A stretch of DNA of 21,421 nucleotides, taken from contig CAKRRD010000047.1 of NCBI GenBank assembly GCA_934394815.1, positions 1 through 21,421 on the forward strand, written 5' to 3'. Positions within the stretch are counted from its first letter, which is position 1. Each line of letters opens with the position of its first letter. The notes below the pieces were generated by a model. The model saw only the letters and a list, made by a program, of their open reading frames with translations, had not been told where the DNA came from and ran no database searches. The DNA comes from an uncultured Acetatifactor sp. (lineage in GTDB: Bacteria; Bacillota; Clostridia; Lachnospirales; Lachnospiraceae). This document shows positions 6,700-13,692 of the stretch, in pieces. Both the position numbers and the translations under genes were made by a program.

Positions 6700-7614
6700 T
6701 CTCACAATTTCTTTCAGTTTGTCCGCCACTTTCTCATACATAGGCACCGGAACATGGTATTTCTGTCCCATACGGACGACTTCATACACCAATCCGTCGA
6801 TTTCAGATGCTTTACCTTCCATGATATCCCGCTGCATGGAGGTGGTGGCTTCCGGAGCCAGGGTGGAAAGGATCTTCAGATTGACTTCCTCCATATCTCT
6901 CTGGAAGGGAACTCCCATGGCTTCTGCCAGTGCGGCAATTTCCCGGATCATGGTCCTGAAAGCTTCCCGCTCCTCTCCTTCTCTCTGGAAATCCGCTGCG
7001 GTGGCATGAAAATAAAGTCCTGCAGCGCCGATGGGAGATACATAAGAGAATTTCTCCAGCGCATCTCTGCGGATGTTTTCGGACAATACGCCATCGATTC
7101 CGCTGGCATCAAAATCCTTCTTGATCTCTGCCAGCCGATCCTTAGATTCCTCCGGCTTCCGCACCCCGTAGACTACCCGTAATATCTTACCGTGCTGGAT
7201 CAGCACTCCCGGCTCCTTGATATTGGCGGAGACATAGATACAACCGTCCGTCACCAGAAATTCCTGCAGTTTTTCCTGCATTTTCTCACCGGTTCCGTAG
7301 ATATTTAACACAGGGATCACGATGGTGGAAGGCTTCGCCACCCGCTGAATAAAAGGAATGGTATCCTCCAGGGAATACCCTTTCACACAGACCAGTACCA
7401 CATCCGGCTGCTCATCATAATGCTCCATATCCGTGGCTTTTACGGGAATGATCTCGGCGGTGCCGTCCCACATTTTCTCCACGGCAAGTCCTTTTTCCTG
7501 CATGGCTGCCAGGTGCCTGCCTCTGGCGATCAGGGTGACATCCTTGCCAGCCTTTGTCATATAAAATCCTAAAATTCCGCCGGTTCCTCCGGCTCCGATA
7601 ATTGTGTATTTCAT
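6697..7614 (-). CDS. Ketopantoate reductase family (PanE/ApbA) oxidoreductase
   Basis: A protein of 305 residues, the family length, starting MKYTIIGAGGTGGILGFYM, a Rossmann dinucleotide-binding loop at residues 7-13. The C-terminal helical domain has TSMQRDIMEGKASEIDGL, the family signature, and the catalytic-type Lys188 in DALEKFSYVSPIGA. PanE reduces 2-dehydropantoate to pantoate with NADPH in pantothenate and CoA synthesis. In classical PanE the lysine is followed by an Asn four residues later; here the equivalent position is not Asn (KFSYVS), so the substrate may be a different 2-oxo acid. The ATG follows GGGAAGG. It lies downstream of tktC but beyond a terminator, so it is probably a separate transcript. 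No pan genes are nearby. Confidence 0.82.
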   Translation of the reverse strand: MKYTIIGAGGTGGILGFYMTKAGKDVTLIARGRHLAAMQEKGLAVEKMWDGTAEIIPVKATDMEHYDEQPDVVLVCVKGYSLEDTIPFIQRVAKPSTIVIPVLNIYGTGEKMQEKLQEFLVTDGCIYVSANIKEPGVLIQHGKILRVVYGVRKPEESKDRLAEIKKDFDASGIDGVLSENIRRDALEKFSYVSPIGAAGLYFHATAADFQREGEEREAFRTMIREIAALAEAMGVPFQRDMEEVNLKILSTLAPEATTSMQRDIMEGKASEIDGLVYEVVRMGQKYHVPVPMYEKVADKLKEIVR

Positions 7615-7773
7615 GATAATAACCTTCCCTTCTGCTGCCCTGGCACATCCGGACCATACTCCTTCCGGGCGTTCCGTAAGCTACAGTTTATAACTGCTGC
7701 CGTATCCACTTCACCCTCAAAACAAACCTAATTACCCACAGGCAACCACAGTGCATTTATAATACCACGATGC

Positions 7774-7816
7774 AAAAGAAGCCGCCAGTCTCTGTTTTCA
7801 CATAACCGGCGGCTTC
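7774..7816 (-). terminator. Intrinsic terminator behind the transketolase genes
   Basis: On the minus strand a perfect 9-bp stem, GAAGCCGCC (7808-7816) with GGCGGCTTC (7778-7786), is followed by TTTT. It lies about 20 bp after the tktC stop and would separate that unit from the reductase gene. Confidence 0.75.
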
Positions 7817-7837
7817 CCCTTGATATCTTATATTCTC

Positions 7838-8782
7838 TTACAGAAATTCTTTTACGGACTTGTACACACCCTTGGCATCCAGACCGTACTTCTCTACCAG
7901 AGCAGCTGCAGAACCGGACTCACCGAAGACATCCTGCATGCCGACCTTCTTCACAGGTACGGGATGATTTGCGCACAGGCAGTCGCAGACTGCACTTCCC
8001 AGTCCACCGATGACGGAATGCTCTTCCACGGTCACTACCTTGCCCGTCTTCTTCGCACTGTTAATGATGATCTCCTCATCCAGCGGCTTGATGGTACAGA
8101 TATTGACAACCTCTGCACTGATGCCTTCCTCTTCCAGCATCTTCGCTGCACCCAGAGCGGAATCTACGCAGATACCAGTAGCTACGATGGTGACATCCTT
8201 ACCTTCCCGGACTACGGTTCCCTTGCCGATCTCGAAATGATAGCCGGGATGATCGTTGATCACAGGTACTGCAGCACGTCCGAAACGGATGTATACCGGA
8301 CCTTCATATTCCAGAGCGGCACGAACAGCGGCTCTTGCTTCCACATCATCGGAGGGGCACATTACTACCATGCCGGGGATGGTGCGCATCAGGGCAATAT
8401 CCTCGTTACACTGATGGGTTGCACCGTCTTCACCTACGGTGATACCCGCATGGGTTGCGCCGATCTTGACATTCAGATGAGGATAACCGATAGAGTTACG
8501 CACCTGCTCGAATGCACGTCCTGCTGCGAACATTGCAAAAGAGCTTACGAAGGGAATCTTGCCTACCAGAGACAGTCCTGCTGCCACGCCCATCATGTTA
8601 GACTCTGCAATACCGCAGTCGATGTGGCGGTCGGGGTATGCCTTACGGAAGATTCCGGTCTTGGTAGCGGCTGCCAGGTCGGCATCCAATACGACCAGAT
8701 TGGGGAATTCCTCTGCCAGCTCCTTCAGGGAGTTACCATAGCTTTCTCTGGTTGCGATCTTTTTCACGGTATTCTCTGCCAT
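7838..8782 (-). CDS. Transketolase, C-terminal subunit
   Basis: A protein of 314 residues carrying the pyrimidine-binding and C-terminal domains of transketolase; the N-terminal half is the preceding gene. Motifs: DCGIAESNMMGVAAGLS, with Glu60 as the likely glutamate that activates thiamine diphosphate, then PFVSSFAMFAAGRAFEQVRN, and the C-domain AAKMLEEEGISAEVVNICTI plus TVEEHSVIGGLGSAV. The ATG overlaps the stop of the N-subunit by one base (TAATG), a sign of translational coupling and a fixed 1:1 complex. Transketolase moves two-carbon units between pentose and other sugar phosphates. The split form is common in Clostridia and archaea and is not a frameshift. A terminator follows. Confidence 0.95.
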   Translation of the reverse strand: MAENTVKKIATRESYGNSLKELAEEFPNLVVLDADLAAATKTGIFRKAYPDRHIDCGIAESNMMGVAAGLSLVGKIPFVSSFAMFAAGRAFEQVRNSIGYPHLNVKIGATHAGITVGEDGATHQCNEDIALMRTIPGMVVMCPSDDVEARAAVRAALEYEGPVYIRFGRAAVPVINDHPGYHFEIGKGTVVREGKDVTIVATGICVDSALGAAKMLEEEGISAEVVNICTIKPLDEEIIINSAKKTGKVVTVEEHSVIGGLGSAVCDCLCANHPVPVKKVGMQDVFGESGSAAALVEKYGLDAKGVYKSVKEFL

Positions 8783-9624
8783 TACTGCTCACCTGCTTTC
8801 TCTAATTCTTTTTCGATTTTGTCAAGGTCTGCCATTGCCACTGCATACTCCTCATCGTTGGGAGCCTTGCCGTGCCAGTCCACGCTGTTCTCCATGAAGG
8901 AAACTCCCTTGCCTTTCAGGCTGTGGAATACGATACAGGTAGGCATACCCTTGGTCTCTCTTGCTTCCTTGAATGCAGCACGGATTGCATCAAAATCATG
9001 GGCATCGGCATTGATTACATGGAAATTGAATGCCTCGAACTTCTTATCAATAGGATAAGGAGAGCATACCTGATCAATGGGTCCGTCGATCTGTAAATTA
9101 TTGTTATCTACCATAACACAGAGGTTGTCCAGCTTGCGGAAGCCTGCAAACATGGCTGCCTCCCATACCTGGCCTTCTTCGATCTCGCCGTCACCTAACA
9201 GTGTGTACACACGGAAATCACGATTCTCCATCTTTGCGCCCAGTGCCATACCTACAGCTGCGGAAATGCCCTGTCCCAGAGATCCGGAAGACATATCCAC
9301 GCCGGGGATATGAATGCAGGGATGACCCTGTAAATAGGAGCCCAGATGACGCAGGGTGGGCAGATCCTCTACCGGGAAATATCCTCTGTTAGCCAGTGCG
9401 GAATAGAGTCCGGGAGCTGTATGACCCTTGGACAGTACAAATCTGTCACGTTCCTCCATATCGGGATTCTTCGGATCAATGTTCAGTTCCTCGAAATATA
9501 AAAATGTAAAAATATCTGCGGCTGACAGGGATCCGCCGGGATGTCCTGCTTTCGCACCGTGAACTGCGGTCACAATGCCCTTGCGGACATCATTGGCACG
9601 CTTTTGCAGTTCTAAATTCTTCAT
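8782..9624 (-). CDS. Transketolase, N-terminal (thiamine diphosphate-binding) subunit
   Basis: A protein of 280 residues. Key motifs are AKAGHPGGSLSAAD (residues 25-37), SKGHTAPGLY, MSSGSLGQGISAAVGMA and the thiamine diphosphate/Mg motif GDGEIEEGQVWEAAM ... DNNN (GDG at 144-146, NNN at 174-176). The frame is open to an ATG at 9636, but ATG 9624 follows GGAGGAG at normal spacing and begins at the conserved LELQKRAND, so it is chosen. The upstream 297 bp hold a palindromic spacer and a possible promoter. With AraD and the kinase upstream on the same strand, this supplies the non-oxidative pentose phosphate step for arabinose-derived xylulose-5-phosphate. Confidence 0.95.
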   Translation of the reverse strand: MKNLELQKRANDVRKGIVTAVHGAKAGHPGGSLSAADIFTFLYFEELNIDPKNPDMEERDRFVLSKGHTAPGLYSALANRGYFPVEDLPTLRHLGSYLQGHPCIHIPGVDMSSGSLGQGISAAVGMALGAKMENRDFRVYTLLGDGEIEEGQVWEAAMFAGFRKLDNLCVMVDNNNLQIDGPIDQVCSPYPIDKKFEAFNFHVINADAHDFDAIRAAFKEARETKGMPTCIVFHSLKGKGVSFMENSVDWHGKAPNDEEYAVAMADLDKIEKELEKAGEQ

Positions 9625-9689
9625 TGTCTCCTCCATTCCGCCATATTGGCTTGTCTGTTGCGATTTACGTTGTTATACTAGCATACTTC

Positions 9690-9718
9690 CGGTCCCACGT
9701 CCAGTAAAAGTATATTAT
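9690..9718 (-). promoter_or_regulatory. Possible promoter for the transketolase pair
   Basis: On the minus strand TTTACT is followed by 17 bp and TATGCT, about 65 bp upstream of the tktN start. It would allow expression apart from the ara genes. The match is fair only. Confidence 0.35.
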
Positions 9719-9760
9719 TTTCTCCGGAGTAATATTTATGCGTGCACGAGCACATTCTGG

Positions 9761-9945
9761 CATTCTATTTCAAATTGGTCTGACCATGTCAAACAACTTT
9801 GCCCTTCCATTCATAAATTTTCCCACTTCATTCGAAAATTTATGAATGGAGGGGCGCTTCGCTAATAGAATTTGGCATATAGTGCTTTGTACGCAAGCGT
9901 CCACACACTATACGCCAAATTCTATTTCAAAGTTGTTTGACCATA
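9761..9945. repeat. Composite palindromic spacer between araD and the transketolase genes
   Basis: Four related structures are packed here. (a) A direct repeat: ATTCTATTTCAAA and the following TTG..TGACCAT at 9761-9786 recur at 9918-9943 with three mismatches. (b) TGTCAAACAACTTTG at 9787-9801 is inverted at 9928-9943. (c) A perfect 16-bp stem, TCCATTCATAAATTTT (9806-9821) with 9835-9850. (d) A 19-bp stem with one mismatch, TAGAATTTGGCATATAGTG (9866-9884) with 9906-9924, its loop containing ACGC/GCGT. On the minus strand (c) and (d) follow araD and could stop or stabilise its mRNA. No coding frame. Confidence 0.7.
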
Positions 9946-10626
9946 GTATGCATTCTTTCCGTGCTTGCGGTTATAATGCTTATCCTGCAGTTCCTGCGGT
10001 GCCGGCTGGATCCTGGGATTGATGGTCTCGGCGCGGTATGCCATTTTGGCTACTTCTTCCAATACTACGGCATTATGGACAGCCTCTTTGGCATCCTTGC
10101 CCCAGGCGAAAGGCCCGTGATTCTTGCACAGGACGGCGGGTACCGCCTTGGGATCCTTGCCCAGCCGCCTGAACTCGTTGACAATCAGATGTCCGGTGTT
10201 TTCCTCATATGCATCCTCGATCTCTTCCTTCGTCAGGCAGCGCACGCAGGGGACGGGACCATAGATATAGTCGGCATGAGTGGTTCCGTAGCAGGGAATG
10301 TCTCTTCCTGCCTGCGCCCAGCTGGTGGCATAGGAGGAATGGGTATGTACGATACCGCCGATCTCCGGGAATGCCTTATACAGTTCCAGATGGGTGGCGG
10401 TATCGGAAGAAGGATTCAGATCCCCCTCCACCTTATTACCCTTCAGATCCATGACTACCATCATCTCCTGTGTCAGCTTGTCGTAATCCACACCGCTGGG
10501 CTTGATCACGAACAGGCCGCTCTCTCTGTCAATAGCACTGACATTTCCCCAGGTAAAGGTCACCAGGCCATATCGGGGCAGATCCATATTTGCTTCATAT
10601 ACTTTCTGTTTTAATTCTTCTAACAT
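9922..10626 (-). CDS. araD: L-ribulose-5-phosphate 4-epimerase
   Basis: A class II aldolase/epimerase fold protein of 234 residues, very close to the E. coli enzyme in length. Zinc ligands are His94 and His96 (GIVHTHSSY) and His170 ([10 protein letters not shown]). Substrate-binding residues appear as KPSGVDY (Ser44-Gly45) and PSSDTATH (Ser73-Ser74-Asp75). The enzyme converts L-ribulose-5-phosphate to D-xylulose-5-phosphate, the last step of L-arabinose breakdown. The start follows GAGGTTTAGG. It sits 142 bp behind the FGGY kinase on the same strand. Its last codons and stop (TTLK*) lie inside a repeat shared with the downstream spacer. AraD is favoured over the related L-fuculose aldolase or UlaF because of its neighbours and length. 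Confidence 0.92.
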   Translation of the reverse strand: MLEELKQKVYEANMDLPRYGLVTFTWGNVSAIDRESGLFVIKPSGVDYDKLTQEMMVVMDLKGNKVEGDLNPSSDTATHLELYKAFPEIGGIVHTHSSYATSWAQAGRDIPCYGTTHADYIYGPVPCVRCLTKEEIEDAYEENTGHLIVNEFRRLGKDPKAVPAVLCKNHGPFAWGKDAKEAVHNAVVLEEVAKMAYRAETINPRIQPAPQELQDKHYNRKHGKNAYYGQTTLK

Positions 10627-10665
10627 ATCCTAAACCTCATTTCTTTCTAAAACCCACAGGCTTTC

Positions 10666-10740
10666 CGACACCTATATGTCGTGCACTTATGTGCTCTCAT
10701 GCACCGCACACCTACCTACATGCGGTATCCTTCTGTGCAC
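10666..10740 (-). repeat. Cluster of small hairpins between the kinase and araD
   Basis: The 142-bp gap holds CGACA/TGTCG (10666-10681), two GTGCAC palindromes (10681-10686 and 10735-10740) and a CCGCA/TGCGG stem between them. None carries a T-run, so they are more likely mRNA processing or stability structures than a terminator; araD would still be co-transcribed with the kinase. Confidence 0.4.
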
Positions 10741-10768
10741 TATGCAGGCATATTTTGCGTCTGAAAAA

Positions 10769-12355
10769 TTATTTTGCGGCAACGGCTGCCTTTTCCGCGG
10801 GAAGCAGCTTCTTGTACTCTTCCAGGAAAGCATCGAAGCCCTTCACATCTTCGGGATCCGGGTTCAGGGTGGTTCCGGTCTGTCCTGCGAAGATCTTGTC
10901 GTTCAGATAGGAAGAAAGTGTCTCGCCCTCCTTTTTCTCCTTCATGAAAGCTGCCAGAATGGCAATCCCCCAGGCGCCGCCTTCGCTGGCCGTATCCATA
11001 ACGGTGATCGGTGCATTCATGCCTGCTGCCATGACACGCTGTCCTACTACGGGAGTCTTGAAGAAACCGCCGTGTCCCATCAGGGAATCTACCGCCACAT
11101 GTTCCTCTTTTAACAGAATATCCATACCGATCTTCAATGTCGCCACTGCGCTGTACAGATGGGAGCGCATGAAGTTCGCCAGTGAGAAATCTGCATCGGG
11201 AGTTCTTACCACCATGGGACGGCCGGCATCCAGTCCGGTGATGGGCTCTCCGGAGAAATAGTTGTATGCTGTCACGCCGCCGCAGTCCGCAGCCCCTTCC
11301 AGTGCCTTGCGGTACAACACGCCGTACAGTTCGTTCTTGTCTGCTTTCACGCCAAAGCTTTCTGCGCATTCGCCCAGAAGATTTACCCAGGCATTCAGAT
11401 CGGAGGTACAGTTGTTGCAGTGTACCATGGCTACGGGCATACCGTCGGGGGTGGTGACCATATCGATCTCCTCGTGTACCTTTTCCATGGCCTTTTCCAG
11501 TACCACCATGGCAAAAATAGAGGTTCCGGCGGAGACATTACCGGTACGGACTGCCACACTGTTGGTAGCTACCATGCCGGTTCCCGCATCGCCCTCGGGA
11601 GGACACATGGGTGCCCCGGGCTGTAAGGTTCCGGTGGGATCCAGTAATTCTGCACCTTCCGCAGTCAGAGCACCGGCGGATTCTCCGGCTGCCAGTACCT
11701 TCGGCAGAATGTCACGGATCTTCCAGTCAAAATTGTGTAAGCCGTCAAACTGATCCAGCATCTTCTGATCAAAATCCATAATGGTGGAATCAATGGGGAA
11801 CATACCTGCTGCCTCACCGATACCCAGCACCTTTTCCCCGGACAGTTTCCAGTGAATGTATCCTGCCAGTGTGGTGAAGAAGGCAATATCCTTTACATGC
11901 TCTTCCCCACTCAAAATAGCCTGATACAGGTGCGCAATACTCCATCTCTGGGGAATGTTGAAGTTAAATACCGGGATCAGCTTCTTGCAGGCTTCCTCTG
12001 TCATGGTGTTTCTCCAGGTACGAAAAGGTACGAGTAGATCACCGGCTGTGTTGAAAGGCATATAGCCGTGCATCATTCCACTGAATCCCAGAGCGCCCAG
12101 CGTGGTCAGCTTCTCGCCGTATTTTGCCTCCACATCGTCTGTCAGGTTCTTGTAGCAGCCCTGCAGGCCTTTCCAGATATCCTCCAGACGGTAAGTCCAG
12201 ATATTGTTCTCCAGACGGTTCTCCCAGTCATAGGTTCCCATGGCGATGGGCGCATGGCTTTCATCGACCAGTACCGCTTTGATTCTGGTGGAACCGAACT
12301 CGATACCAAGGGCTGTTTTTCCTGTTCTGATCGCTTCTTTTACTGCTTCACTCAT
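10769..12355 (-). CDS. FGGY-family carbohydrate kinase, probable L-ribulokinase
   Basis: A protein of 528 residues with two actin-like ATPase domains. The N-terminal phosphate loop is [17 protein letters not shown] (about residues 15-31); later come [26 protein letters not shown] and the C-terminal [24 protein letters not shown] kinases phosphorylate pentoses and polyols. Position between an AraR-type repressor and AraD indicates L-ribulose as substrate. The sequence does not read like E. coli or B. subtilis AraB, and automatic tools may call it xylulokinase, so no symbol is given. The ATG follows AAAGGAGAG, 31 bp behind the regulator stop, so the two form one operon. Confidence 0.85.
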   Translation of the reverse strand: MSEAVKEAIRTGKTALGIEFGSTRIKAVLVDESHAPIAMGTYDWENRLENNIWTYRLEDIWKGLQGCYKNLTDDVEAKYGEKLTTLGALGFSGMMHGYMPFNTAGDLLVPFRTWRNTMTEEACKKLIPVFNFNIPQRWSIAHLYQAILSGEEHVKDIAFFTTLAGYIHWKLSGEKVLGIGEAAGMFPIDSTIMDFDQKMLDQFDGLHNFDWKIRDILPKVLAAGESAGALTAEGAELLDPTGTLQPGAPMCPPEGDAGTGMVATNSVAVRTGNVSAGTSIFAMVVLEKAMEKVHEEIDMVTTPDGMPVAMVHCNNCTSDLNAWVNLLGECAESFGVKADKNELYGVLYRKALEGAADCGGVTAYNYFSGEPITGLDAGRPMVVRTPDADFSLANFMRSHLYSAVATLKIGMDILLKEEHVAVDSLMGHGGFFKTPVVGQRVMAAGMNAPITVMDTASEGGAWGIAILAAFMKEKKEGETLSSYLNDKIFAGQTGTTLNPDPEDVKGFDAFLEEYKKLLPAEKAAVAAK

Positions 12356-12386
12356 TGTGTTCTCTCCTTTTTGCTTCTTTAATTTA

Positions 12387-13481
12387 TCACTTATTTTTAT
12401 TTTCGTTTTCCTTTCGTTCCGCCACAGATTCCCGCTCTACGACACGGGTGTCAAATTCGTAGGTCAGGTCCTTTTTTCTGCCCGCGATCATCTGTAACAG
12501 GGTCTCTGCCGCTTTTTTCCCCAGATTCTCCTTGGGGTGGGGCAGGGAAGTGATGGGGATCTCGCTGTGTCTCGCCAGATCCGAATCATCGATACTGATC
12601 ACCGATACATCCTCCGGCACCCGGATATTACGCTCCGTCAACATCCGGATCAGCTGAAAGGCAATCTGGTCATTATACGCCAGAAGAGCGGTACATTCCT
12701 CCACCCGGTTCAGGATTCGGTCTCTACAATACCCCAGCTGCTTCGATTCATCCGTGTCGATCCATACCATCCGGGAATCCGTCACGGTCAGTCCGGCCTC
12801 TTCCATAGCCCGCAGATAGCCCAGATAACGCTGTCTGCCCTGACCGTCGTCCAGCTTCAGAATCGCCCCGATCTTCTGATGTCCCCTGTCAATCAGATAC
12901 CTGACAGCTTTGTAGGCCGCCTCTGCATCATTTAATGACACATGGGGTGCTTCCAGTTCCGGATAATAAGTGTTAAAAAACAGAAGCGGTATTTTCCTGG
13001 CCATCAGGTGACGGTACTGATCCAGATTCGGATTTGGCAGTCCGCTCTTCGTCCCTTCCACGATCACTCCGGCCACATCGTCCCGTTTCAACAGATCCTT
13101 CAGAATGCTTTTCTCCCGGTCTAACGTATTGTTTGTAAAATAGATCTGCACGGAAAAACCGCTTTCAAATAAAGTATTCTGCATTCCCTGTAAGATCCTC
13201 GGGAAAATATAGCTGTCCACGTAGGTGGTCACCACGGCAATGCTGTTGCGCTGTTCCAGGTTCTTCCGGCGGTCAAAGCTCACATAAGTGCCACTGCCCC
13301 GGATCCGCTGAACCAGGCCTTCCTCCTCCAGCGTACCGATGGCTTTCCGCACCGTCTGCCTGCTGATATGGAACTGCTCCGACAGCTGATTCTCCGAGGG
13401 AACCTTCTCTCCGGGTCCCAGTTGTCCGTCCGTGATCTGTTCCTGTATGTAATTAATAAGGTTTTGATATTTCGTCTCCAT
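12387..13481 (-). CDS. araR: AraR-type transcriptional repressor (GntR head, LacI-type sensor)
   Basis: A protein of 364 residues. Residues 1-70 form a GntR winged helix ([55 protein letters not shown]). The rest is a periplasmic-binding-protein-like sensor as in LacI ([70 protein letters not shown]). This combination is that of AraR, the arabinose repressor of Bacillota, which leaves DNA when it binds L-arabinose. The frame stays open 63 codons further upstream, but ATG 13481 gives the canonical GntR N-terminus and the upstream part is AT-rich promoter DNA. It heads the ara operon and is probably autoregulated through the palindrome at 13557-13573. Confidence 0.88.
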   Translation of the reverse strand: METKYQNLINYIQEQITDGQLGPGEKVPSENQLSEQFHISRQTVRKAIGTLEEEGLVQRIRGSGTYVSFDRRKNLEQRNSIAVVTTYVDSYIFPRILQGMQNTLFESGFSVQIYFTNNTLDREKSILKDLLKRDDVAGVIVEGTKSGLPNPNLDQYRHLMARKIPLLFFNTYYPELEAPHVSLNDAEAAYKAVRYLIDRGHQKIGAILKLDDGQGRQRYLGYLRAMEEAGLTVTDSRMVWIDTDESKQLGYCRDRILNRVEECTALLAYNDQIAFQLIRMLTERNIRVPEDVSVISIDDSDLARHSEIPITSLPHPKENLGKKAAETLLQMIAGRKKDLTYEFDTRVVERESVAERKENENKNK

Positions 13482-13491
13482 AATCACTTTC

Positions 13492-13520
13492 AGTATAATA
13501 AGACCACTGCACAAAGTCAA
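13492..13520 (-). promoter_or_regulatory. Sigma-A-type promoter for araR
   Basis: On the minus strand TTGACT (13515-13520), 17 bp, TATACT (13492-13497): nearly consensus. The -10 ends only 10 bp before the ATG at 13481, so the mRNA would be leaderless or have a leader of a few bases. Confidence 0.65.
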
Positions 13521-13542
13521 TACATCTTTTTGCTGTTTTAGA

Positions 13543-13571
13543 TACATTTGTATATAGTTGTACAGTATACA
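13543..13571 (+). promoter_or_regulatory. Possible promoter for the DUF885 gene
   Basis: TACATT (13543-13548), 17 bp, TATACA (13566-13571) on the plus strand. It overlaps the proposed AraR operator, and transcription would begin almost exactly at the hairpin that starts at 13575. Confidence 0.35.
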
Positions 13572-13573
13572 AC
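13557..13573. promoter_or_regulatory. Candidate AraR operator
   Basis: GTTGTACAGTATACAAC has perfect 6-bp arms (GTTGTA/TACAAC) round five bases and recalls the known AraR operators with their TTGTAC/GTACAA halves. A second, looser half-site cluster (ACATTTGTATATAG) is adjacent. It lies between araR and the divergent DUF885 gene, upstream of the araR -35. Confidence 0.5.
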
Positions 13574-13574
13574 T

Positions 13575-13624
13575 CGACTTACCCGTATGAAGCCTGGGGT
13601 GCCCTGCGCTCCAGAGGTAAGTCG
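13575..13624 (+). other. 50-bp stem-loop in the leader of the DUF885 gene
   Basis: Perfect 9-bp arms CGACTTACC (13575-13583) and GGTAAGTCG (13616-13624), with an inner CTGGGG/CTCCAG stem. It is more GC-rich than the surrounding promoter DNA and has no T-run. If transcription starts near 13575-13578 it forms the 5' end of the mRNA. Confidence 0.5.
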
Positions 13625-13692
13625 CGTTAAGTCTATCCTGCAAAATCTCCACATATACTTTTACCAACACTCTCTGTTATCAGGTAATCATC

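Noticed and set aside
6547..7182. A 211-residue open frame starting inside palindromic element B
   Set aside because: It begins in the repeat and then runs antisense to the reductase gene; no family resemblance.
8780..8784. Transketolase broken into two pieces by a frameshift
   Set aside because: The halves join at TAATG with proper domain ends; split transketolases are a normal form in this group.
7820..9058. A 412-residue open frame antisense to the transketolase genes
   Set aside because: It is the mirror of two well-conserved genes with clear motifs, has no ribosome site, and is rich in Cys, His and Tyr as expected of antisense reading.
9937..10614. A 225-residue open frame antisense to araD
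   Set aside because: The minus strand encodes AraD with all zinc ligands; the plus frame lacks recognisable motifs and a ribosome site.
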